Shown piece by piece: positions 15,574-24,157 of a stretch of 47,357 nt of DNA. The position numbers and the translations under genes were made by a program. The number at the start of each line of letters is the position of its first letter. The stretch's first letter is position 1. The notes beneath the pieces were generated by a model that was given only the letters and a program-made list of their open reading frames with translations, did not search any database and had not been told where the DNA came from. Source of the DNA: Bacteroides sp. (GTDB lineage: Bacteria; Bacteroidota; Bacteroidia; Bacteroidales; Muribaculaceae); the NCBI GenBank assembly GCA_014802435.1, contig JAAVCG010000044.1, forward strand, positions 1 through 47,357. Direction: 5' to 3'.

Positions 15574-18500
15574 TTAGATGATTACCTTAAAGGTTTGGGC
15601 AGCGCCGTTAGAGGCTGTTGCGCGGACCAGTGCGGGCCCTTTGGCTGAAACCTTTGCGGAGTTGACACCGCGGGCAATGGCGCGCCCGGTCATGTCAAAA
15701 ACTGTCAGAGAAGTTGCGCCGTTGACCGTTACCAGGCCATTACTGACGCTGACGGCTAAAGGGCCGGCAACTCCTACTTCTGCGATGGCATCCTCAGGGT
15801 CGGTAACAACGTTGGGCTGAGTATATTCGGGGTCATATTCAGCGGTGATGACGTCGCCCTCGGCGGTGGGGATTTCCGTGAAGTTGCGGGTTGCATTCAC
15901 TTCGGGTTCAATCACTTGGCCATTGATGGTGAGGCGGGTGTTGACCAGGTCAGAGGAGCGGAGGCGGAGCATTGAGCCCTTGTTTGAAACAATCTTTGCC
16001 TCTTTGAGCTTCTTGTTGTCCCAATTGATGTCGACGGTGAAGTTTCCGCGTGCTTTGAGGCCCTTTACTTCGCCGGCGGTCCAGGCAGAGGGGAGAGCCG
16101 GGAGGAGGTAGACTCCGTCATGACTCTGGAGGAGCATTTCAGTGATGCCGGAGGTTGCGCCGAAGTTGCCGTCAATCTGGAAGGGGGGGTGCTGGTCATA
16201 GAGATTGTTAGAGGAGCCTCCGGTCAGGGCGTTTTTGAGGATAACGTGGGCGTGGTCGCCATCCAGGGCGCGGGCCCAGAGGTTGATTTTCCATCCCATG
16301 GACCATCCGGTTGCGCCGTCGCCGCGCTGCTTGAGGGAGTTGACGGCGGGAGTGAAGAATTCAGAAGTGGGAGGTACCTGGCCGAAGGGATAGAGACACA
16401 TCAGATGGCTCAGATGGCGGTGTTGGTTCTGGCCGGCGGTGTAGGCGCTATACTTCCATTCGCGCAGAATGAGGGAGTTTTTCTTGACACCGTTAGCGGT
16501 CCATCCGCTGGCGGAGGTGTACTTTTCAGTGTGGAGTCCGCGGTCAAGTTTTTCGTTGCGTTCGCGCAGGGTGGCGATGTCATTGGCCGCGATGCCGCAG
16601 TTTTCTTCGCCGATGGCTTCGATTGCGGCGAGGGTGTTGTCAAAGAGTTCGGCAACAATCTGCTGAGCGTGGGCCACACCGTCTTCGCTGTCGGGGCCAT
16701 GTTCTGGGCTCTGCTCGTTGGGGCAGAGATATTCGCCCTTGACTAACTTGAGGCGTTCAATCCAGAACTCGCATGCGCCCCACATGACGGGGAGTGAGCG
16801 GCGGAGGAAATCCTCATCGAGGGTGAAGAGATAGTGCTGCCAGAGGTGAGTGCAATACCATGCGTTGGCAACCACATAGTTGTTGCCCCAGTTTGAGCCG
16901 GCGCCGAAAATATTGTTTTCGTTGAAGATTGACCATCCCTTGGTTGAGGCGGGATTGGAGACGAACTTGGTGGGGTTTTCGCGCCATTGAGGTTGAACCG
17001 TGGCCATATTGATGATATAATCCAGGAAAGGCATATGGGTCTCGGAGAGGTTGGTGGGCTCTACGGGCCAATAGTTCATCTCGATGTTGATGTTAGCGTG
17101 AATGTCAGCATTCCAGGGCTGAATCTGTCCGCTATACCAGCGGTTGCGGTTAAATCCGGTCCAGATTCCCTGGAGGTTATTGGGCACGGCGATTCCGCGG
17201 CTTGAGCCGAGGGCCAGATAGCGTCCAAACTGGAAATAGAGCTGTTCGAGCTGACGGCATACGGCCTTGGGACCCTTGCCGGTGTTATATTTTGACTTGA
17301 GTTCGTCAGTGGGCATATCGTTTTGAGCGCCGTCAATGCTGAGGCTTACGCGGCCAAAGAGGGGCTGATAATCCGCAAGATGGTCAGAATAGATTGCTTC
17401 CCAACCTTTAGAGGCGGCGGCATCGGCCATGGCTTTTACGGCTGAGGCGAGTTCGGAAGTGCCTGAGGTGTAGGTCGGAGAGACGCAGTCATAGTCCGTA
17501 GAGCCGGCAAGGATTACGAGGATTTCGTCGGCGCCGCGAACTTCGATGCCATTGTCGGTGGCTATCATTTGTCCGCCCGTAGGGATTACCTTGAAGAGGG
17601 CTTCATAGCTGATGGTTTCCAGGGAGCCGCCAAATGAGGCATAGCCGTCGGCGCTGTAAGTAACGGGGTCTTCCAGGCCGGGATTATTGGCGTGGACCAC
17701 TCCGGGCTGGAATGAGAATCGCTGAGAGAGCTGTCCGGGCTTTGAGGCGGTCAGATGGATTGCGATTACGCCATCAGGGTGAGAGGCAATGAATTCGCGG
17801 GAGAAGTCAACGGAGCCGTCGGCAGTGCTGAAAGCGACTCCGGCAGTGGCGGTTTCAAGGTCGAGGTAGCGATAATAATTAGTGACGGCTGAAGCATCGT
17901 CCCAGCCAAAGGGAGTTTCGTCAAGCAGGGCGTTGATCATCAGATTGCCGAAGCCCTGGAAGGAGCCGTAGCCGGTGTATCCGGAGCCGCCATGGTCAGT
18001 GCTGCGGCCGCTCCAGAGGGTCTTTTCCGTGAATGAGACCTCTTCTTCAGTAACTCCGCCAAGCATCTGGGCGCCGAAGCGACCGTTGCCAATGGGGAGA
18101 CCCCAGTGCATCCAGTCGGTTCCGGGAGCCTTGTACCAGAGCACGTTCTGATGGCTCGGGGTCCAGTCCTCGGTTCCTTTGATGGCAAATTCGCCATAAA
18201 CCATTTCGTCAACGGGGATGAACTTGAGGGCATTGTTGCCGTCATTGTGTTTCCAGAGGCCGAATTGTCCGCCGGCGTTGGTGCCGCCAAACTGATTGAT
18301 GAAAGCATTGCCGGAGGCATCAGAGGCGTTGTCTTTGATTTCCCAGGCCTGATTATGGGTTGCGCCATCGTAGGCAACGAGAGAGAATCCGGCAGCATAA
18401 GGCTTGGTGGCGGCTTTGACGCAGCCGTCGTTGGTAGTGCCGCTGATGACTAAGTATTCGCCGTCGCCGTTGATAATCTGCAGGTTATCCTGAGAGCCGA

Positions 18501-19140
18501 CGAGCTTCCACTGAGCGGCGCTGACGGGGCTGGCAGCCTGGCGGGTGACGCTCTTTCCGGTGCCGGCTGAAACCATCACGTTATTTCCGGCCTGGAAATT
18601 CAGGAAGTACCATGTCTCGGAATCATTGGTTGAGAATTCGGGCATATCCGGGCCGAGAGTGACGGCATTGCCCTCAAGATCATAGACCTTAAGGAGATTG
18701 CCCTTGTCGCCGGCGTTATATTCTCCGAGCTGCTTTCCGGCGCCTTGTCCGCCCCATTGGTTGATGTTCATGTCAACGCCAACTCGGCCAATTTCATAGT
18801 TTGCGCCGTTGGCCGTGATGGTCAGCGGGGTTCCCTTGGCGGAGGTGCAGAAGCGGTCAGCGTTGAAGTCAAGATAGTTGCCTGACTTGCTGCGGAGCAG
18901 GAATGACTTGTTAGAGCCGATAAACTGCCATTTCTGATTGTCAGAGTTGGCTGATACGGCAGTAACGGCATTCTGGCCCTTTCCGGCGTCAGAGATGGCA
19001 GCATCGCCGTTGGTAAACCGGATTTGATACCAGATGGGGTTATCAACCGTTGAATACTCAAGCAGAGCTGCGAATGTCGAGCCCGTGGCTCCAAACGCAA
19101 GAACTATTGACGCTATCAACGTCCTAAGAATGGTTTTCAT
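15574..19140 (-). CDS. GH95 alpha-L-fucosidase with N-terminal ricin-type lectin region and C-terminal sorting-like tail
   Basis: 1188 residues. A signal peptide is followed by residues about 25-310 with two ricin-type beta-trefoil-like repeats ([29 protein letters not shown]). The GH95 N-terminal domain starts near residue 330 ([20 protein letters not shown]). The catalytic (alpha/alpha)6 region has the family's base-activating pair Asn683 and Asn685 ([12 protein letters not shown]), the general acid candidate Glu813 (QSPEHGP) and the base candidate Asp990 ([10 protein letters not shown]). GH95 enzymes remove alpha-1,2-linked L-fucose (some act on L-galactose) by inversion. The last 80 residues ([14 protein letters not shown] ... 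TFKVII) resemble a type IX secretion C-terminal signal. It has its own consensus promoter (19197-19228). Catalytic positions are matched by motif, not by alignment. Confidence 0.93.
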   Translation of the reverse strand: MKTILRTLIASIVLAFGATGSTFAALLEYSTVDNPIWYQIRFTNGDAAISDAGKGQNAVTAVSANSDNQKWQFIGSNKSFLLRSKSGNYLDFNADRFCTSAKGTPLTITANGANYEIGRVGVDMNINQWGGQGAGKQLGEYNAGDKGNLLKVYDLEGNAVTLGPDMPEFSTNDSETWYFLNFQAGNNVMVSAGTGKSVTRQAASPVSAAQWKLVGSQDNLQIINGDGEYLVISGTTNDGCVKAATKPYAAGFSLVAYDGATHNQAWEIKDNASDASGNAFINQFGGTNAGGQFGLWKHNDGNNALKFIPVDEMVYGEFAIKGTEDWTPSHQNVLWYKAPGTDWMHWGLPIGNGRFGAQMLGGVTEEEVSFTEKTLWSGRSTDHGGSGYTGYGSFQGFGNLMINALLDETPFGWDDASAVTNYYRYLDLETATAGVAFSTADGSVDFSREFIASHPDGVIAIHLTASKPGQLSQRFSFQPGVVHANNPGLEDPVTYSADGYASFGGSLETISYEALFKVIPTGGQMIATDNGIEVRGADEILVILAGSTDYDCVSPTYTSGTSELASAVKAMADAAASKGWEAIYSDHLADYQPLFGRVSLSIDGAQNDMPTDELKSKYNTGKGPKAVCRQLEQLYFQFGRYLALGSSRGIAVPNNLQGIWTGFNRNRWYSGQIQPWNADIHANINIEMNYWPVEPTNLSETHMPFLDYIINMATVQPQWRENPTKFVSNPASTKGWSIFNENNIFGAGSNWGNNYVVANAWYCTHLWQHYLFTLDEDFLRRSLPVMWGACEFWIERLKLVKGEYLCPNEQSPEHGPDSEDGVAHAQQIVAELFDNTLAAIEAIGEENCGIAANDIATLRERNEKLDRGLHTEKYTSASGWTANGVKKNSLILREWKYSAYTAGQNQHRHLSHLMCLYPFGQVPPTSEFFTPAVNSLKQRGDGATGWSMGWKINLWARALDGDHAHVILKNALTGGSSNNLYDQHPPFQIDGNFGATSGITEMLLQSHDGVYLLPALPSAWTAGEVKGLKARGNFTVDINWDNKKLKEAKIVSNKGSMLRLRSSDLVNTRLTINGQVIEPEVNATRNFTEIPTAEGDVITAEYDPEYTQPNVVTDPEDAIAEVGVAGPLAVSVSNGLVTVNGATSLTVFDMTGRAIARGVNSAKVSAKGPALVRATASNGAAQTFKVII

Positions 19141-19196
19141 GGGTGAGAGTATAAAGTTTTAGTGTCGTGATTGGTTTATTGATAATTTTTAACACG

Positions 19197-19228
19197 CAAA
19201 AGTAATAAAATTTATTCACTTATGCAAA
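19197..19228 (-). promoter_or_regulatory. Promoter of the GH95 fucosidase gene
   Basis: TTTG (19225-19228), 20 nt, TACTTTTG (19197-19204) on the minus strand, an exact match to the Bacteroidota consensus. Predicted start near 19190, with a leader of about 50 nt. Confidence 0.8.
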
Positions 19229-19300
19229 CTTTCAGCCGCTTTTCGGCGTTTTAAAGGCAAAGATAACGAAAAACACACACTGAAAAACAATTAAGAGATT

Positions 19301-19879
19301 ATGATATACGTACAACCTGAACTTCCTTATGATGAAGCGGCCCTTGAGCCCGTCATCTCTGCAAAGACCGTCCATTACCATTATGGAGTCCACGAAAAAG
19401 CATATATTGACAATCTGAACTCCCTGATCAAGGATACCCGATTTGAAGACATGGAGCTTGAAGAAATTATCCGCGAAAGCTCCGGCCCGCTCTTCAATAA
19501 CGCCTCCCAGGCCTGGAATCATATATTCTATTTCTTCAGCCTGAATCCTGACGGCGGCGGCGAACCCTCAGGCGACCTCCGCAAGGCGATTGACCGCGAT
19601 TTCGGTTCATTTGAGAAGTTTAAGGAAGACTTCGTCAAGGCGGGCACCTCGCTCTTCGGCTCCGGATGGGTCTGGCTCAGCGCTGACGCTGACGGCAAAC
19701 TCTTCATTACGGCCGAAAGCAATGCCGGAACGCCTCTGACTCACGGGCTCATTCCCCTGCTGACGTTCGACGTCTGGGAACACGCCTATTATCTTGACTA
19801 TCAAAACCGCCGCGCCGAAGCCCTCACCAAGCTTTGGGACCTGGTTGACTGGGACGTGGTGGAATCCAGATATTTTTAG
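19301..19879 (+). CDS. sodB: Superoxide dismutase, iron (or cambialistic) type
   Basis: 192 residues, full length. It converts superoxide to oxygen and hydrogen peroxide in the cytoplasm. The four metal ligands are present: His27 (HYHYG), His74 (AWNHIFY), Asp157 and His161 (FDVWEHAYY). The active-site Gln70 in NNASQAWNH and the SNAGTPL segment are of the Fe-SOD type rather than the Mn type, though Bacteroides enzymes may accept either metal. It stands alone on the plus strand between the fucosidase and the regulator genes, with a terminator after it. I found no TAnnTTTG box in its 160 nt upstream region. Confidence 0.97.
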   Translation: MIYVQPELPYDEAALEPVISAKTVHYHYGVHEKAYIDNLNSLIKDTRFEDMELEEIIRESSGPLFNNASQAWNHIFYFFSLNPDGGGEPSGDLRKAIDRDFGSFEKFKEDFVKAGTSLFGSGWVWLSADADGKLFITAESNAGTPLTHGLIPLLTFDVWEHAYYLDYQNRRAEALTKLWDLVDWDVVESRYF

Positions 19880-19942
19880 TTAGAGCCCTGTTTTGTAATA
19901 GATAACAAACAAAAGCAATAAGCATAATGTGATGAATGGAGA

Positions 19943-19976
19943 GAGAGGCACGCGTGATGCGCCCCTCTTTTTCTTT
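19943..19976 (+). terminator. Terminator after sodB
   Basis: AGAGG/CCTCT and CGC/GCG arms separated by a two-base mismatch, followed by TTTTTCTTTTT, 64 nt past the sodB stop. The stem is imperfect but the U-run is good. Confidence 0.6.
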
Positions 19977-19995
19977 TTCGTCCCCCCCCTCCTAT

Positions 19996-21597
19996 TTATG
20001 GGTATATTTCACATAAGTTAGCCACTTCTTTTTCAAAATTATCGCGGTCAATTGCCCGATTTCTTACCTGAGTGCGATGATTGAAAATCGTTTGAGAAGA
20101 TAAGAACAGAAGAGTTGCTATCTTATTGCTGTCAGTGATGCCCATCCTCACCAGGGCATAAATACGTAAGTCAGTGTTTAACAGTTCCCCTTTTCGGGGA
20201 TAGATTTGTTTGTCAGGTCTGAGAAGAGCATTAAATTGCCGGATATAGTCAGGATATACTCTGAGAAATGCTGAGTCAAAGTTCTGAAACATCTCTCTGG
20301 TCTCAGTATCTGTCGGACGGACATAACGATCTGCCACAGAGTTAAGGTCTCCCATATTCTTGACTTTCAGTTTCAATATGATAGGGAATCGGTTGAGTTT
20401 CTCTATGTAGGTGGCACAAAGGTCCATAAACAAGCTTACATACTCCTGACGGGATTTGTTTGTTTGACTCAGTTGCATGTTGAGTTCTCTCAGTTTTTCA
20501 TTGAGATGCTCCATTTCATCCTTTGAGCGGGAGACAATCTTGCGTTGGCGATGAATGTAGGCGGTCACCACCACTAATAAAATAGTCAGGAGTCCTATCA
20601 ACAGAATATAGAATTTTAAACGTTTGTTCTGAGCATTGATAGTGTTCTGATATGCGGTGGTAATATCAGGTATTTTTTCAGCTGCTTCCAACATTCTCAG
20701 CCGGTTATTATAGAATATGGCATCCTCAAGGGCGAGTTCCAGATAATAATTAGCGCGTTTAATGTCTCCTTCCTCCTCTTTCAGGAAGATGGCGAGCTGC
20801 TGCAGAGCCAGGTTTTCTTTAAGCGGGACTTTTTGGTCAGAAATCGCCGCGTTGACCATCCATTCCTTATATTTTTCCTTGTTCTGCATGTCTCGATAGG
20901 TCGATGCAAGAGCGTAGGCCGCTTGTGCATATAGCCTACTCTCAACCGGGATGCGCGCGAGGGTGGCTAAATATTCTTTTTTAGCGTCCTTAAGATTATG
21001 CTGTCGAAGATGCCTTTCTGCTAATCGATAAGTGTATTCTGGTTTGGAGACGTCCGTAACGGCTATAAGGGAGTCAAGATAGGCAAGACTCATCTGATTA
21101 AATTCAGGCGCTATTGTGCGCTTGTCAGAATAGGCTGCCCATACTCCGTAGGTCCATTCACAAGCCGAGAAGTATTCCTCCAATAGACTTGGCGGCAACT
21201 TTGTCGAGTCAATTCTTTTTAGGATGTTTATAGCGTGACTGAAATGCCCGGAAGTGGCAAGAGAGAGAGCTCTGTGAATCTCAACTTGAGTCTGCAGTTC
21301 GTAACCGTCGGTCGGTTCTATTATGTCTGAAGCATAGTCAACGTACATCAGGGCTGAATCAAAATTGAAAGTTAGATACTGTTGAAAAAGCTCATTATAT
21401 ATGTTGAGCCGTTGCTGTCGGTCAATGTCCGGCGTTAAGAGATGGCGAATGCTGTCCACCCGGTTCTTCTTGATGTTTAGGAAAAGCTCTCGTTGCTTGA
21501 TAGTTTCATCAAGGCGATCCAGAGAAGAGTCGTCCGAGCATGCTGTCATGCATCCAAGGATTAAAAGTAACACGGATATTATTGTTGATGTTTTCAT
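19996..21597 (-). CDS. Membrane-anchored TPR regulator, DUF6377-like, probable controller of the adjacent galactoside locus
   Basis: 533 residues from the start chosen at 21597. An upstream in-frame Met at 21642 would lie before the predicted transcription start and lacks a signal peptide. The N-terminus TSTIISVLLLILGCMTAC is a lipoprotein or signal anchor. Residues about 45-310 are TPR-like helices. A transmembrane segment (FYILLIGLLTILLVVVTAYI) is at about 330-350, then a coiled coil (HLNEKLRELNMQLSQ), and a C-terminal DNA-binding-like domain whose end (LRIYALVRMGITDSNKIATL, SSQTIFNHRTQVRNRA) resembles LuxR-type helix-turn-helix. The sensing part is periplasmic and the effector part cytoplasmic. 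It is divergent from the TonB receptor/alpha-galactosidase pair, the usual place for a local regulator. Signal unknown. Confidence 0.8.
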   Translation of the reverse strand: MKTSTIISVLLLILGCMTACSDDSSLDRLDETIKQRELFLNIKKNRVDSIRHLLTPDIDRQQRLNIYNELFQQYLTFNFDSALMYVDYASDIIEPTDGYELQTQVEIHRALSLATSGHFSHAINILKRIDSTKLPPSLLEEYFSACEWTYGVWAAYSDKRTIAPEFNQMSLAYLDSLIAVTDVSKPEYTYRLAERHLRQHNLKDAKKEYLATLARIPVESRLYAQAAYALASTYRDMQNKEKYKEWMVNAAISDQKVPLKENLALQQLAIFLKEEEGDIKRANYYLELALEDAIFYNNRLRMLEAAEKIPDITTAYQNTINAQNKRLKFYILLIGLLTILLVVVTAYIHRQRKIVSRSKDEMEHLNEKLRELNMQLSQTNKSRQEYVSLFMDLCATYIEKLNRFPIILKLKVKNMGDLNSVADRYVRPTDTETREMFQNFDSAFLRVYPDYIRQFNALLRPDKQIYPRKGELLNTDLRIYALVRMGITDSNKIATLLFLSSQTIFNHRTQVRNRAIDRDNFEKEVANLCEIYP

Positions 21598-21619
21598 CTT
21601 GATTAAATTTAAGAATATG

Positions 21620-21651
21620 CAAAGGTAGCACTTATTTATCACTCCTGCAAT
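21620..21651 (-). promoter_or_regulatory. Promoter of the TPR regulator gene
   Basis: ATTG (21648-21651), 20 nt, TACCTTTG (21620-21627) on the minus strand. Predicted start near 21613, 16 nt before the ATG at 21597, which supports that start. Confidence 0.7.
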
Positions 21652-21736
21652 ACTACCTGCATTTTTCTTTTATTAATACGTAACATGCGGAAATATAGGT
21701 TGATATAATCTTGTTTCCGTACTTGCTTACTACCTG
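21651..21736. promoter_or_regulatory. Candidate operator region between divergent promoters
   Basis: Between the two -33 elements lie a 9 bp direct repeat TACTACCTG (21651-21659 and 21728-21736, 77 bp apart) and an inverted pair CGGAAA/TTTCCG (21688-21693 and 21714-21719). The direct repeats lie close to both promoters, where a shared regulator could bind. This is pattern only. Confidence 0.35.
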
Positions 21737-21749
21737 GGCCTTACTTTAT

Positions 21750-21781
21750 ATTGACATTTGAGGCTTAAAGATGTAATTTTG
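21750..21781 (+). promoter_or_regulatory. Promoter of the TonB receptor/alpha-galactosidase genes
   Basis: ATTG (21750-21753), 20 nt, TAATTTTG (21774-21781) on the plus strand. Predicted start near 21788, leaving a leader of about 20 nt before the ATG at 21808. Confidence 0.75.
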
Positions 21782-21807
21782 CGCCATCACCAATTAATAT
21801 CATACCC

Positions 21808-24078
21808 ATGAAAGATAGCCTTACAATAATTATGGCAATTGCGGGATTTTTATTTTTTCCCGCCGTTGCAATGGCAGAGGAGAATGCTGCCAGCCTGTCG
21901 GCCGGCGCTGATGGCCGGGAGCGCAACGTTATGCTTAATGCTTCGGATGCCACCAAACCCCGCGAGATACAGATAGGACTACCAAGTGAAGACGTTAATG
22001 TCTATGAGAACCTTTTACCCGTTGTTTATTCGTCGACCGTTTATCAGCTGGCCCGACATTGGCGCAGTGATGCAAGTCTGGGGGCGGTAGGGCTTATGAA
22101 TCCAATGGAGTCTGCCATCAGAACCGGAAATATTGCCTATAGCATTGACTGCTATTCTAACGTGGGTCAAAAAGAGTTTAAAGCAATTTTTAATTATCGA
22201 ACCAATACCTTCGGCTGGCAGAATTTTGATTTTAATATCTCCGGCGGTTATGGAGACCGATGGCTCTATACAGCGAGTGTTTATCAGAACTTTGACCCCG
22301 GATATTTCAAGGTGAAATTCACGGACTTTTCTGATCGTACGCAAATCTTTCGTGCCGGCCTGACCGGATTATTTGACGGGGGAAGACTGACCATACTGTA
22401 TAAATTCTCAAAAAGCAATGCTTTAGGTTCAATGATTAACAGTGCGCCTTTTATCTATGCAGGCGATGGAAGCGTGGGAGAAATTCCCGGGTTCCCACTT
22501 GGCACTACTTCCTATGCGCCCCCGGGAGGAGAGTTTGAATATATGGATGTCAAAGACGGCAAGATAAAGAAAGGGCGTTGGGGAGACTTTACAGCCAGCT
22601 TTGCCCATGAAATAACCGCTCATTTTGATTATGGGTTCAACGATGGTTACAAACTGGATGTCAACTCCAAGGTTTTGAGGGCTCCACATGCAGATTATTG
22701 TGATTTCGGAGGAAGTTCAATTTTTGAGACCACTCCTGCCGATATGCTTTATAAAGAGGGCGAAGACTCACCCTACATTGGCCTTGCGGAAGGGCGACGC
22801 ACATGGCTTCATAGAGGCAAGGTGACTAACGTCCTTCTGACGGCAGAAATAAATAAATCGTTGGCAAATCATTCTCTTCGGTTGGGGTTGAACCAATGGT
22901 ATTACCATCTTGATTATTATTCATCATCCTTTCAATGGACCGGAACCGTATCACCGTATCCTGACATACTGTTTAAATATAATTCAGACGGCACATTCAG
23001 TCAATTCCATGGTTTTAATGAACTTTCCTCGGAGTTTACGAGAGGATATGAAAACAAGGCCGCAATATACTTTACAGACAACTGGCAAATCACACCTAAG
23101 TTCAATCTTTATTTTGGAGGAAGATTGGAGCATTACCGTATGAGGGCCTCTCAAATACCTTATGCCAGGTATGAAGGTTTTCACATTGGTGATGTTCATT
23201 CCTATACCGATGACGAGGGGAATATGACCACCGTTAGAATTGAGCCTCGCAATGTTTTGAAGAATAAAATTAATTATGCCGCCACCATTCAAGCAACATA
23301 TAACTTCAATCGCCATTTCGGCCTGACTGCAGATGCTACGGTGGCCACGCGCTATCCTCGCATCAATGAATATGCAGGTGTCGGCCCTACTGAGATGCAA
23401 TATAAGCGTGTAACTATTCCTCTGATCAGAGCGGGATTTAGTTATAGCAATAACCTGCTTGATCTGACGTCGATGTTGACATATATAGCCAAGTCTAATA
23501 ATATTGACCAACAAAACGTTACCAAGCCGGGTACGACGCAATCACAAACCACTCTGCTAATCTATGGCATCAGGACGATTGGGTGGACAACTTCGGCAGA
23601 AATTCACCCGTTCAATCGATTTAACCTACATGCCCTATTGACTCTTCAGAGGCCTACTTACGATAACTATTTCATCAAGTCACCTTTTGAAGGCGTGCCG
23701 GACCTTAATGCTAATGGAAATATCGTCAAGGAGATTCCTCAGGTCCTTATTGAACTGGACCCAAGTTATCAGCTTAACGATAAATTCCGCTTTTGGCTCT
23801 CATTTCGTTATTTCGGAAAGACATACGCTAACTTGACTAATGCCCTTTTCTTTAATGGACGCTGGGAGACGTTTGGAGGTGTCAACTGGAGTGTGAACAA
23901 GCATCTTGACCTGGGGTGTACTATCATAAACTTTTTAAATGAAAAGGGTGCAAGTGGAACAATTAATGGCGCCGAACTTTTAAGCAAGGAAGACAGTGAA
24001 ATTTACAAAGATTACTATATGAGCGGGAGTTATCTGCGTCCGTTTACTGTTGAATTCAGCGCCACACTGAAATTCTAA
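21808..24078 (+). CDS. TonB-dependent outer-membrane receptor (not of the SusC type)
   Basis: 756 residues with a signal peptide (LTIIMAIAGFLFFPAVAMA). Residues about 50-150 (REIQIGLPSEDVNVYENLLP, WRSDASLGAVGLMNP, GNIAYSIDCYSNVG) match from memory the front part of Bacteroides/Prevotella TonB-dependent receptors whose plug differs from that of SusC. The remainder is a beta-barrel rich in alternating aromatic strands, ending FTVEFSATLKF with a terminal Phe as in outer-membrane barrels. I see neither a carboxypeptidase-like domain nor a clear TonB box, so the N-terminus is short. No SusD partner exists. The GH36 gene 79 nt downstream suggests import of an alpha-galactoside such as melibiose or raffinose-type sugar; that is inference. 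Confidence 0.85.
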   Translation: MKDSLTIIMAIAGFLFFPAVAMAEENAASLSAGADGRERNVMLNASDATKPREIQIGLPSEDVNVYENLLPVVYSSTVYQLARHWRSDASLGAVGLMNPMESAIRTGNIAYSIDCYSNVGQKEFKAIFNYRTNTFGWQNFDFNISGGYGDRWLYTASVYQNFDPGYFKVKFTDFSDRTQIFRAGLTGLFDGGRLTILYKFSKSNALGSMINSAPFIYAGDGSVGEIPGFPLGTTSYAPPGGEFEYMDVKDGKIKKGRWGDFTASFAHEITAHFDYGFNDGYKLDVNSKVLRAPHADYCDFGGSSIFETTPADMLYKEGEDSPYIGLAEGRRTWLHRGKVTNVLLTAEINKSLANHSLRLGLNQWYYHLDYYSSSFQWTGTVSPYPDILFKYNSDGTFSQFHGFNELSSEFTRGYENKAAIYFTDNWQITPKFNLYFGGRLEHYRMRASQIPYARYEGFHIGDVHSYTDDEGNMTTVRIEPRNVLKNKINYAATIQATYNFNRHFGLTADATVATRYPRINEYAGVGPTEMQYKRVTIPLIRAGFSYSNNLLDLTSMLTYIAKSNNIDQQNVTKPGTTQSQTTLLIYGIRTIGWTTSAEIHPFNRFNLHALLTLQRPTYDNYFIKSPFEGVPDLNANGNIVKEIPQVLIELDPSYQLNDKFRFWLSFRYFGKTYANLTNALFFNGRWETFGGVNWSVNKHLDLGCTIINFLNEKGASGTINGAELLSKEDSEIYKDYYMSGSYLRPFTVEFSATLKF

Positions 24079-24157
24079 CCACTCCTTATAAGCCAATTCA
24101 GTATATATCAAGGTAAAAAAGATTCTTTTTAAACAAATAATTAACCTAAAAATCAAC

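Noticed and set aside
16120-16746. A 208-codon plus-strand ORF opposite the fucosidase
   Set aside because: Antisense to the GH95 catalytic domain, whose active-site motifs are in the minus frame; sequence is Gly/Val/Phe-rich as expected of a shadow.
21598-21642. Longer start for the TPR regulator at 21642
   Set aside because: It lies upstream of the predicted transcription start and would put 15 residues before a normal lipoprotein signal.
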